Source: Pseudomonadota bacterium (GTDB lineage Bacteria; Cyanobacteriota; Vampirovibrionia; Obscuribacterales; Obscuribacteraceae). Taken from it: a stretch of 64,000 nt of DNA. A model generated the notes under the pieces. The model did not search any database, had not been told where the DNA came from, and was given only the letters and a program-made list of their open reading frames with translations. A program made the position numbers and the translations under genes. Positions 28,355-36,027 of the stretch are shown piece after piece; the stretch's first letter is position 1; each line of letters begins with the position of its first letter. Location: positions 1 to 64,000 of the forward strand of contig JAJPGY010000004.1 in assembly GCA_021325555.1 (NCBI GenBank), read 5' to 3'.

Positions 28355-30321
28355 TGTCCGTTGTCTCCGGCGACAACCCCCGGGCGGCGGCACGTGAAGA
28401 CCTATCCGCGATCTCCGTGCGGGGGTTGCGCAAACAGTTCGGCGCCGTGGAGGCGCTGCGGGAGATCGACCTGGAGGTAGCGCCGGGAGAGCTTTTCGGC
28501 TTGATCGGCCCGGACGGGGCCGGCAAGACGACCTTGTTTCAAATACTGTCGGGTGTCATGGAGCCGACCGGCGGCGCGGCGCTCGTGGGCGGCGAGCGGC
28601 CGCGCGCTGCCCGTCACAATGTCGGCTACGTAACCCAGCGCTTTTCGCTCTACAGCGAACTAAGCGTCGATGAGAACCTGCGCTTCAGCGCCGGCGCCCG
28701 CAACGTTCCTGCCGGCCAGTTTGCCGACCGGCGCGAGCGTTATCTGCGCGAGATGGAGCTGCTGCGCTTTGCCGATCGTCTGGCGGGGCACCTATCAGGC
28801 GGCATGAAGCAAAAGCTGGCCCTGTGTTGCGCGCTCATCTCCAACCCCCGCATCTTGCTGCTCGACGAGCCGACCACCGGACTCGACCCGCTCTCGCGCC
28901 GGGAGTTCTGGCACCTGCTGGCGTCGATCGCCGAACAGGGAACGACCACCGTGGTGGCTACCCCCCAGTTCGATGAGGCCGAGCTGTGCGACCGGGTCGG
29001 GTTGATCCACAAGGGAGGGATCTACAAGTGCGGCGCGCCCGCGGAGCTGCGCGCGGAATTGAGGCTGTCCCGCCTGGAGATCCACACTCCCGAGCCGCAC
29101 CAGGCGGAACAGGTACTGCTGCAGGCCGCCAGGCATCCGGCAAGCAGCCTCATCGATGTCCACGCCTTCGGCGACAGGCTCGATGTCTTGACCAGGGACG
29201 CGAGGACGGCGGAGCTCGAGATAAAGGCGTCGCTCAATGCGGCGGCGCTGGCATCATATATGGTGCTCGCCGAGCAGCCGACCCTGCAGAACGTTTTTGT
29301 GATGAACATGCGCGGCGAGGGGCTGGGCGAGGTGGAGCCGCCACCTTTTCCGGCAGCGATCCCCGGGGCGTGCGCAGGCGATCGCCCGGCGCGGGAAGCG
29401 ATCCTGGCCCGCGATCTCCGCAAAAATTTCGATTCCTTCCAGGCTGTCAGAGGAATAAGCCTGGAGATCCGGTACGGGGAGATCTATGGACTGCTGGGCG
29501 CGAATGGTGCCGGCAAGACGACGACCATCCAGATGCTCGCCGGGCTCATCGAGCCGAGCGGCGGCGAGGTGGCTCTGGCAGGGGAGACCGACAGCTCGCC
29601 CAGGAGCGAGCTGCGGCGGCGCATCGGCTATATGAGCCAGAAGTTCACGCTGTACGACGACCTTTCGGTGCTCGAGAATCTGGAGTTTTACTGCTCCGCT
29701 TACGGCGTAGCGAGGCCGCAGCGCGCCGGGAAGATCGACTGGGTTCTGTCGGTCTGCGGGCTTGCCGGCATGGAGAGGATGCTGGTCGGCCAGTTGCCCC
29801 GCGGGCTCAGGCAGAAGGTCGCCTTCGGCGCCTCCGTGCTGCACGAGCCGGAGATTCTCTTCCTGGACGAGCCGACGGCCGGGGTCGACCCCATGTCCAG
29901 GCGCCTGCTCTGGAAGATCATCCGCGAGTTTGCGCGCAACGGCTCGGCGATCCTTGTCTCGACGCATTTCCTCGAGGACGCCGAGTACTGTCACCGGCTG
30001 GGTCTGATGGTGCTCGGAGACCTGGTTTGCCAGGGCTCCCCGCGGCAGATCAAGGAGAAAGCGGGGACCGTTGTCGAGCTTGCCACCAGGCAGATGCACA
30101 CAGCCTTTGACGCCCTGTCCGCCAGCCTGGATTGCTCGCTCATCTCGGTTTTCCCCGGCCGCCTGCGCGTGCAGCTCGACGGCGCGGCGATGTCGATCGA
30201 GGGGCTGCTGTCGATCCTGGATGCGGCTCAGGTTGCCGTCGAGCGCATCCAGCCGGTGCCCTCCTCGCTGGAGGACGCCTTCGTCGCCGTGGCTCGAGGC
30301 GGCAGGGGGGCGACACCGTGA
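28354..30321 (+). CDS. ABC transporter ATPase with two fused nucleotide-binding domains (YbhF-like)
   Basis: Powers export through the two downstream permeases, as in YbhFSR-type systems. Domain 1 (about residues 25-300): Walker A 'GPDGAGKTTLF', signature 'LSGGMKQKLAL', Walker B '[13 protein letters not shown]'. Domain 2 (about 345-640): Walker A 'GANGAGKTTTIQ', a degenerate signature 'LPRGLRQKVAFG', Walker B 'ILFLDEPTAGVDP' and switch His in 'STHFLEDAEY'; in domain 1 the switch His is replaced by Gln ('ATPQFDEAEL'). So the sites are asymmetric: site 1 lacks the switch His, and domain 2 lacks the normal LSGG. Cytoplasmic. Start overlaps the adaptor stop by one base and the end overlaps the permease start (GTGA). 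Confidence 0.93.
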   Translation: MSVVSGDNPRAAAREDLSAISVRGLRKQFGAVEALREIDLEVAPGELFGLIGPDGAGKTTLFQILSGVMEPTGGAALVGGERPRAARHNVGYVTQRFSLYSELSVDENLRFSAGARNVPAGQFADRRERYLREMELLRFADRLAGHLSGGMKQKLALCCALISNPRILLLDEPTTGLDPLSRREFWHLLASIAEQGTTTVVATPQFDEAELCDRVGLIHKGGIYKCGAPAELRAELRLSRLEIHTPEPHQAEQVLLQAARHPASSLIDVHAFGDRLDVLTRDARTAELEIKASLNAAALASYMVLAEQPTLQNVFVMNMRGEGLGEVEPPPFPAAIPGACAGDRPAREAILARDLRKNFDSFQAVRGISLEIRYGEIYGLLGANGAGKTTTIQMLAGLIEPSGGEVALAGETDSSPRSELRRRIGYMSQKFTLYDDLSVLENLEFYCSAYGVARPQRAGKIDWVLSVCGLAGMERMLVGQLPRGLRQKVAFGASVLHEPEILFLDEPTAGVDPMSRRLLWKIIREFARNGSAILVSTHFLEDAEYCHRLGLMVLGDLVCQGSPRQIKEKAGTVVELATRQMHTAFDALSASLDCSLISVFPGRLRVQLDGAAMSIEGLLSILDAAQVAVERIQPVPSSLEDAFVAVARGGRGATP

Positions 30322-31427
30322 GGCGCATATGGGCTCAGGCGGCTAAGGAATGGGCAGGGTTTCGGCGCGATCGGCTGAGCCTGTCCCTGGCCTTCCTTCT
30401 GCCGCTGGCCACTCTGCTGCTCTTCGGGTACGGGGTCAGGCTTTCGCCGAAGAACATCCCGGTCGTTGTGCAGGATCTGGACAACAGCCCGTTGAGCCGC
30501 GCCCTGGTCGAGCGGCTGCTCAACGCCAACGTATTTGCTCCGGGAGCCCGGGACGGCAGGACCGACCCGATCGATGCCATCGAATCCGGTGGCGCCCGGG
30601 CGGCGGTGCTGATACCGCCGGCCTTCGGGCGGGAGATCGAGATGGGCAGGCAGGCCGAGTTTCAGTCGCTGATTGACGGCAGCGACATCAACAGCGCCGA
30701 GGTGGTCCGCGCCGTCGTGCGCGGCGCCACTGCCTCCTTCTTGAGTTCGGCGGACAATGCCGAGCCGGCGGGCTCTCGCGTCCACCCGCTGGTGAGCATC
30801 TGGTTCAATCCGGGCGGCAAGGAGTCGCTGTTTATCGTGCCCGGAGTTTTCGGAATCATCTTGTGGATGTATCCGGCGCTGCTGGCCGCGGTCGCCGTCG
30901 CGCGAGAGGTGGAGCAGGGAACGGACGTGCAGATCTACGCCTCCGGACTCTCGGCGGTTGAGGTTCTGCTGGGCAAGGGGCTCGTCTACTTCGCCGTGGG
31001 GATCGCCGAGGCGCTGGTCGTTATGGCGGCGTCCTGCTGCTTGTTCGGACTGACGGTCGCCGGGGATCCGGCACCGCTGGCGGTATCGACCCTGATATAC
31101 GTGGCCGGCGCCGTCGCCTTCGGTCTGCTGGCGGGGGTGCTGAGCCGGGCGGAGACGATCGCCGTTCAGGCAACCGCCAGCGGCGGGTTTTTCCCTGCCC
31201 TGCTTCTGTCCGGCTTCGTCTACCCGATCGACAACATCCCCTTTCCGCTTTCCCTGGCCTGTCTCGCTGTCCCGGCGCGCTATTACATCCAGGTTTGCCG
31301 CGATACCCTGCTCAGGGGCGCCGGCTGGCGCGAGCTGTGGTATGAGCCGGTCGTGCTGGCGCTGTTTTCCGCCGCCCTGTTCACCGGCGCCTGGTGCGGC
31401 ATGCGGCGCATGCAGGTGAGGAGCTGA
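30318..31427 (+). CDS. ABC-2 type permease, first subunit (YbhS-like)
   Basis: Membrane subunit of the exporter. GTG 30318 overlaps the ATPase stop. After 'WAGFRRDRLSLSLAFLLPLATLLLFGY' (helix 1) comes a 150-residue extracytoplasmic domain ('IPVVVQDLDNSPLSRALVERL'), then about five helices, including 'GVFGIILWMYPALLAAVAVA' with 'REVEQGT' in the following loop, the hallmark of the YhgE/ABC-2 group. 369 aa, normal. The annotated frame could be read upstream inside the ATPase gene, but the overlap start fits the operon. Pairs with the next gene, giving a heterodimeric pore. Confidence 0.92.
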   Translation: MRRIWAQAAKEWAGFRRDRLSLSLAFLLPLATLLLFGYGVRLSPKNIPVVVQDLDNSPLSRALVERLLNANVFAPGARDGRTDPIDAIESGGARAAVLIPPAFGREIEMGRQAEFQSLIDGSDINSAEVVRAVVRGATASFLSSADNAEPAGSRVHPLVSIWFNPGGKESLFIVPGVFGIILWMYPALLAAVAVAREVEQGTDVQIYASGLSAVEVLLGKGLVYFAVGIAEALVVMAASCCLFGLTVAGDPAPLAVSTLIYVAGAVAFGLLAGVLSRAETIAVQATASGGFFPALLLSGFVYPIDNIPFPLSLACLAVPARYYIQVCRDTLLRGAGWRELWYEPVVLALFSAALFTGAWCGMRRMQVRS

Positions 31428-31431
31428 CGGC

Positions 31432-32550
31432 ATGAGACTCTGGCGGCGCTTCCTGGACAGCAGATTGGTCGGGCTGGTGGTGAAAGAGACCAGACAGATC
31501 TTGAGGGATAAACATCTTCTGTTTCTCCTCTTGTTTCCGCCGACGATCCAGCTTTTGTTGCTCGGGGCCGTGCTGGATCCCGGTCTCCACAATGTGACAA
31601 TCGGCATTGTCGATCATGCTCGATCGCCGGTGAGCAGGGAGCTGATCTCGGCGGTGACGGCCGGCCAGATGTTTCGCCGGCGAGAGAACTTGTCGAGCGA
31701 CACCGCTTTAGAGGAGCGGCTGCGGAGCGGGCAGCTCAAGGTGGGGCTGGTGATTCCTCCGGGGCTCGACAGCGCGCTTGCCAGAGAGCACAGGGCGGAC
31801 GTGCAGGTGATCGTCGATGGCGTCGACGCTTACACGGCACGCCTGGCGGCCAGTTGCATGGCGCAAAAGATTCAACGTTTCAACCCCGAAGGCGCCTGGC
31901 GATTGCCGCCGGTTGTTCCCTGCCTTGCCACGCTTTATAATCCCGGTCTCCGCAGCAGCTGGTATTTCATTCCCGGCATCATGGGCGCGCTGCTCACCCT
32001 GACCAGCACGCTCGTGGCCTCGGCGGCGCTGTTGCGGGAAAAGGAGCTGGGCACCCTGGAGCAGCTGCTCATGACCCCTTACGCGTCGTGGGAGATCCTT
32101 CTGGGCAAGGTGGTGCCCATCTTTGCCCTGCTCATGGGCGACGTGCTGCTGGCCGTTATCCTGGGGATGTCTGTCTTCGGCGTACCCTTCCGGGGCAGCG
32201 TGCTTTTGTTTGCGCTTGCCAGCGGGCTCTACGTGTGCGTGGGCATAAGCCTGGGCATGATGCTCGCCACCGTCTGCCGGACAGAGCGCCAGTCGCACCT
32301 TGTCTCCTTCTTCGTGATCGTGCCGGTCATGCAGCTTTCCGGCTCGGTTGTTCCATTCGAGACGATGCCGCCTTTCTTGCGGGCAATCGGGGCCGCGGAC
32401 CCGCTGCGCTACTTCACCACCATCGCCAGAAGCCTCTTGATCAAGGGGGCGGGACTGGACTCGCTGTGGCCCAGCTTTCTTGTCCTGGCCGTCTCGGTGG
32501 TCGCGCTTTTTCTGGTGAGCGTGATCAGATTTCGCCGTCAACTGACCTAG
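31432..32550 (+). CDS. ABC-2 type permease, second subunit (YbhR-like)
   Basis: Second membrane subunit, starting four bases after the first permease. Same plan: helix 1 near 'KHLLFLLLFPPTIQLLLLGAVL', a large extracytoplasmic loop, then helices from 'YFIPGIMGALLTLTSTLVASAALL' with 'REKELGTLEQLLMTP', the conserved cytoplasmic coupling segment of this family, and 'FVIVPVMQLSGSVVPFETMP' near the end. 372 aa, complete. The two permeases differ in sequence, so they form a heterodimer rather than a recent duplication. Likely the last gene of the core operon; 140 bp separate it from the next. Confidence 0.92.
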   Translation: MRLWRRFLDSRLVGLVVKETRQILRDKHLLFLLLFPPTIQLLLLGAVLDPGLHNVTIGIVDHARSPVSRELISAVTAGQMFRRRENLSSDTALEERLRSGQLKVGLVIPPGLDSALAREHRADVQVIVDGVDAYTARLAASCMAQKIQRFNPEGAWRLPPVVPCLATLYNPGLRSSWYFIPGIMGALLTLTSTLVASAALLREKELGTLEQLLMTPYASWEILLGKVVPIFALLMGDVLLAVILGMSVFGVPFRGSVLLFALASGLYVCVGISLGMMLATVCRTERQSHLVSFFVIVPVMQLSGSVVPFETMPPFLRAIGAADPLRYFTTIARSLLIKGAGLDSLWPSFLVLAVSVVALFLVSVIRFRRQLT

Positions 32551-32689
32551 AGTGGCGGCCGGCGCTTAACACAACAGGCGAGAGATGAAACCAATTCCGC
32601 TGGCCGGCGTCCTGCCAGCTGATGATCCTCAGGCGCGGCCGAGGTTGTCGGCAGCAGTGACCGGCCTGGATGGATCGAGGAGGTCCGAG

Positions 32690-33229
32690 GTGACAGTTAG
32701 ACGCATTGTGGCCGCAGCCGTGGTGGCGGTGATGATCGCCTGCCCGGCCCTGGCGGACCGGGGGCAGGAGGGGGTCAAGTCGAGCATTGTTGTCCATGCC
32801 GCGCCCAGACTGATTTGTGAAGCGATAAACGATCCGAATAATTTTGTCGCCATGCGCGAGCTGTCCGGACATGGCAACCGGTGCGTCTTTGAGGAGACAT
32901 TCTTTCATCTGCCTGTCATCGGCGACGCCCGGTGTCAGTACGTACAGACCGTGACACCGTTCCAGCGCGTCGATTATCACATGACGAGGTCGGACAAGTT
33001 GAGGGCTTTCGAGGGCTACTGGACGATCACCCCCGCAGGCGATCGGGCCGTAGTCGAGCTTTACACGCTGGTCGACACGGGCATCAGGCTGCCCGGCGCC
33101 CGGGAGATAACCAACTTGCAGACCCTGCGGGGCGTTCGCGACCGGCTCCGGCGGGTGAAGAAGGTAGCGGAAGCGAACCAGAGAAAGGAGGCCGCCCGCT
33201 CCACAACCGGGGGCGGAACGGCCGGATAG
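32690..33229 (+). CDS. Exported START/SRPBCC-like protein
   Basis: GTG 32690 follows GAGGAGG six bases upstream and gives a signal peptide 'IVAAAVVAVMIACPALA'. The mature part fits the polyketide cyclase/SRPBCC fold in outline: 'SIVVHAAPRLICEAINDPNNF' (start of the fold), central strands ('FQRVDYHMTRSDKLRAFEGYW', 'RAVVELYTLVDTG') and a C-terminal helix ('ITNLQTLRGVRDRLRRVKK'). This fold binds lipids and aromatic polyketides, which suits the upstream operon, but fold assignment by eye is moderate. A basic, disordered tail ends the protein. Two Cys might form a disulphide. Confidence 0.65.
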   Translation: MTVRRIVAAAVVAVMIACPALADRGQEGVKSSIVVHAAPRLICEAINDPNNFVAMRELSGHGNRCVFEETFFHLPVIGDARCQYVQTVTPFQRVDYHMTRSDKLRAFEGYWTITPAGDRAVVELYTLVDTGIRLPGAREITNLQTLRGVRDRLRRVKKVAEANQRKEAARSTTGGGTAG

Positions 33230-33261
33230 CCCGGAGGAAGAGTGATTCGAGGAGGTACATT

Positions 33262-33834
33262 ATGAGCCGCAATCGCATTGGTGCAGGCAAGCTGTTGCCG
33301 TTCGCCGCAGTCGTGGCGATGTCTGCCGGGGTCGGCCCGTCGCCGGCGGCCGACATGGTTCAGGAGCGCTCGGGCACCACTACACAAACGATCCCCGTGG
33401 GACCGGAGGAGGTGGTGCAGACGATCCAGAGCCGGATGGAGCCGACCGCCGTGCAGGTGCGCCAGCGCACCAATCCGGCCACGGGAGAAAGAGAGCAGAT
33501 AGTCGAGCCGATAATCATGGAGCGCCACGAAAGATTGCTGGAGACTCGAATTACGCAACCGGTCGTGGTCGAATCCGAAAAGAGGCACTCTCTGTCCACC
33601 GCAAGCGAGAGCACTACGGCTCACCAGCAGGTGGGATCATCGCGCTTGCTCAGTCACCGGCGTGTCGCAGGCAGCCAGCAGGCTGCTTCGCAAGTAACCA
33701 ATGTCCGGTCATCGACCCGCGAGCAATCGATCGAGATCAAGAGCCAGCCCATGATCCGGCAAACTATCATCCCCGGCGAGCCGGAGACGGCGCCGGAGCC
33801 GCCGCAGGTGATTCAGAAGTCGGAGTCTCAGTGA
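33262..33834 (+). CDS. Exported Gln/Thr-rich hypothetical protein
   Basis: ATG 33262 is preceded by GAGGAGGT, a strong site; the longer frame from 32932 overlaps the upstream gene and is not the start. The signal peptide is 'LLPFAAVVAMSAGVGPSPAA'. The mature 160 residues are polar, rich in Gln, Thr, Ser, Arg and Glu, with regular short motifs ('TQTIPVGPEEVVQTIQSR', 'REQIVEPIIMERHERLLETR'), likely beta or disordered. No domain is recognised. A related style is seen in the minus-strand gene at 34380-34874, which also begins with repeated Thr/Gln/Val 'TVIEQTP'-like motifs. Its end overlaps the end of the CBS gene by seven bases. Confidence 0.6.
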   Translation: MSRNRIGAGKLLPFAAVVAMSAGVGPSPAADMVQERSGTTTQTIPVGPEEVVQTIQSRMEPTAVQVRQRTNPATGEREQIVEPIIMERHERLLETRITQPVVVESEKRHSLSTASESTTAHQQVGSSRLLSHRRVAGSQQAASQVTNVRSSTREQSIEIKSQPMIRQTIIPGEPETAPEPPQVIQKSESQ

Positions 33835-34256
33835 TAGACGGACACCCTCTCCAGGAGCTCCTGGGTTAGAAGCGGGTCGCGCAGGCGAGTCACAATGTCG
33901 CCCTGGGTAATGATTCCCACGAGCACCCCGTCTTCCGTGACCACGGGAATCCTGCGGATCTTCCACAGCTCCATCATCTTGAGGGCGAGCACGATATCGT
34001 CGTCGGGACGGCATGTGACGATGGCCCTGGACATCACCTCGCCTACCCGGGTCCTGTGCGGGTCCTTGCCCCGCCCCACCACCTTCAGCGCCAGATCTCT
34101 GTCCGTAACAATGCCGATCATCCGCTTGTGACCAACCTCGTCGACGATCGGAAGCGGACCGACGTCCTTGAGATCCATAAGTTGCGCTGCGCGTATAACG
34201 GAGGTTTCAGGCTCGCAGCACTCCGGATTTTGCGTCATTATCTCCCCGCATTTCAT
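33828..34256 (-). CDS. Two-CBS-domain regulatory protein
   Basis: CBS pairs bind adenine nucleotides and regulate partners or sense energy state. Two CBS units fill the protein (about 7-64 and 73-135): 'IMTQNPECCEPETSVIRAAQLM', 'PLPIVDE', 'IGIVTDRDLAL' then 'VMSRAIVTCRPDDDIVLAL', 'RRIPVVTEDGVLVGIITQGDI'. Both end with the typical 'GI(V/I)T-x-x-D' signature. 142 aa with no output domain, so it likely acts by contact. ATG 34256 follows AGGAGA and overlaps the stop of a short upstream coding-like stretch (ATGA). Confidence 0.9.
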   Translation of the reverse strand: MKCGEIMTQNPECCEPETSVIRAAQLMDLKDVGPLPIVDEVGHKRMIGIVTDRDLALKVVGRGKDPHRTRVGEVMSRAIVTCRPDDDIVLALKMMELWKIRRIPVVTEDGVLVGIITQGDIVTRLRDPLLTQELLERVSVYH

Positions 34257-34379
34257 AATTGGCTCTCCTGCCGGACAAGCGTGCCCGGGCCGCGCTTGGT
34301 GGTGACGACGAAACTCCTCACGCTGACTCCCGGGAGCCTCCTCAGGGCCCCCTTGATTTTGTGCCGCCTGCGGCCCGGG

Positions 34380-34874
34380 CTAGAACCAGCTCTGGGTGAC
34401 GCCGGCCATGCTGGAGCCTGCGCTTATTTCGTGGTTGATCACGAACGCCAGGCTATTGACGTGGCGCTCGAGCTGATTAACGTCCTCACCGCGTACCATG
34501 CCGTTACCGGCCGCACGCAGCACCTGGTCCTCTCTGGCAACGTCTGCCTGCCAGCGCCGCAAGTAGTCGGCCTGCCGCGCCGTCAGCCATCCTTTATCGG
34601 CGGCCATGTTGATCTGGTCGAGCATATCGGCCAGGCGCTTGCTGTAGTTCGAGCGCACGACGGCTGGACCTTCGGCGACGATCGTCGACCGACGCACGAC
34701 AGTGGCCGGCGATGCCGGAACCACTACCTGCTGCTCGACTGCCGTCGGGGTCTGCTCAATTACTGTTTGTCGCTGTATCGTCTCAAAATCGGCCCTGGCT
34801 GCAGCGGCGAAGGTTGTGATCGCTGCTGCCGTCAGCAGGCCGGACACGGCAGTGATTTTCCTGAAACTAACCAT
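34380..34874 (-). CDS. Exported helical hypothetical protein
   Basis: ATG 34874 follows GAGGAA and yields a signal peptide 'ITAVSGLLTAAAITTFAAAARA'. The first mature part is Thr/Val/Gln-rich ('TVIEQTPTAVEQQVVVPASP') and the second is helical, charged and Asn/Gln-rich ('LADMLDQINMAADKGWLTARQADYLRRW'). That helical part resembles short exported EF-hand-like or cell-wall helical domains, but no calcium loop is complete. No catalytic residues. Function unknown; the shared Thr/Gln style with the gene at 33262 suggests a related envelope role. Confidence 0.6.
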   Translation of the reverse strand: MVSFRKITAVSGLLTAAAITTFAAAARADFETIQRQTVIEQTPTAVEQQVVVPASPATVVRRSTIVAEGPAVVRSNYSKRLADMLDQINMAADKGWLTARQADYLRRWQADVAREDQVLRAAGNGMVRGEDVNQLERHVNSLAFVINHEISAGSSMAGVTQSWF

Positions 34875-34991
34875 CGGAGATTCCTCTTGTTGCTCCTTCT
34901 TGTGGCGCCTGAATAGACGAGCGCCGGAAACCAGCCGTTCCGGCGCGCACGCGAATGTATACATGCTTTTACAGGCCGTCTATCGCAGGGG

Positions 34992-35852
34992 TCAGGCGTG
35001 CTTGGCGTCCGGCGGACGCAGGAAGACCACCTTGTTCCAGTTGGAGAAGTAGCTGAGATTGTCCTTCGACCACCGCCCGGTGCTGGAGTGGTTGTCGAAG
35101 ACCGTGCCGTTCGGGCCGACGATGCCGGTATGGGCGGAGCTCAAGCCGCCGTAGCCGATCACGACGTCGCCCGGTTGCGGCTTGTCGGTGACTGTCCAGC
35201 CCTGCTTCATCAGGTCTTGCTGCATGGTCGAGCAGAGGGCGTCACCCTGCCCGGGGGTCAGGTGAGCCACCCCGGCGTCGTCGAGTACCTGGCTCACCGA
35301 TGCCGCGCAGCCCTCCTCGGCGCTGGCGGCCGGGAAGTTCGTCCACATCTGCTTATAAAGGTCCGCTTCGGCCGTGTCCACGGAGCTGGTTTGATCCTGG
35401 GACATGTCGCCCGGGTTGCCGTCGTAGTTGTTGAAGGATCCCGGCCCGGAGGCAGGAAGGCTCGCCCCTTCCGAGCTGCCGAAAGCCGGCCCGCCGCCGA
35501 TGTCGCCGCCGAAGCCGCTGGAGCCGCCTGTCCCGACGCCGCCCGAGCCTGTGTTGGCGCCGCCGCCGTCCCAGCCGCCGGCCGGCGGGTAGTAGTGGGT
35601 GGGCGCCTGCGGTGGGGGAGGAGCGCCGTCAGCCTTGAAGTCGAAGCCGCCGCTGGCCGTCTGCACAATCTCCAGTCCTGGCAGATAGCCATCCTTGTGG
35701 AGCTGCTTGTTGATGTCCTCGAGATCTTTTTTGAAATTCTTCGGATCCACCTGCCTCAGGTGGTCCAGCTCCTTATACACCGATGTATAGGAGTGCCTGT
35801 CGAGATCGTGCTCGATATTATGCTCGGTTGCTGCTAGATGATGGTGATCCAT
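34992..35852 (-). CDS. CHAP/NlpC-like cysteine hydrolase without a signal peptide
   Basis: 286 aa. Residues 1-65 are charged and helical and begin with a His cluster (MDHHH), followed by a Pro/Gly-rich linker (about 75-150). The C-terminal 125 residues look like an amidase: Cys 182 in 'EEGCAASVSQVL', His 241 in 'SAHTGIVGP', and an Asp/Asn in 'TVFDNHSSTGRW'. No signal peptide or membrane segment is visible, so it is either cytosolic, delivered by a specialised secretion machine, or released by lysis. ATG 35852 has no recognisable Shine-Dalgarno, though its promoter is near-perfect (35974-36001). Peptidoglycan hydrolysis is inferred. Confidence 0.65.
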   Translation of the reverse strand: MDHHHLAATEHNIEHDLDRHSYTSVYKELDHLRQVDPKNFKKDLEDINKQLHKDGYLPGLEIVQTASGGFDFKADGAPPPPQAPTHYYPPAGGWDGGGANTGSGGVGTGGSSGFGGDIGGGPAFGSSEGASLPASGPGSFNNYDGNPGDMSQDQTSSVDTAEADLYKQMWTNFPAASAEEGCAASVSQVLDDAGVAHLTPGQGDALCSTMQQDLMKQGWTVTDKPQPGDVVIGYGGLSSAHTGIVGPNGTVFDNHSSTGRWSKDNLSYFSNWNKVVFLRPPDAKHA

Positions 35853-35973
35853 AAGATTTAGTAAGAGAAAAAACCGTCCAAAGCGTTACTGAAAGCGAGC
35901 CACGGCGCGCCTGCCTGTCTTTATACGGACCAATATGTACGGCTAAATAGGAAGTTGTAGGGATAGCCTCCGT

Positions 35974-36001
35974 ATTATAGGCGTCTGCTGTCGTTTGTCA
36001 A
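35974..36001 (-). promoter_or_regulatory. Consensus sigma-70 promoter of the CHAP/NlpC-like gene
   Basis: On the minus strand TTGACA (35996-36001) and TATAAT (35974-35979) are both perfect matches with a 16-bp spacer. The start codon is about 120 bp downstream, leaving a long leader rich in T before the ATG. This is the strongest promoter visible in the window. Confidence 0.8.
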
Positions 36002-36027
36002 GCATGGCCGGCCGGGGTCCCCGGAGC

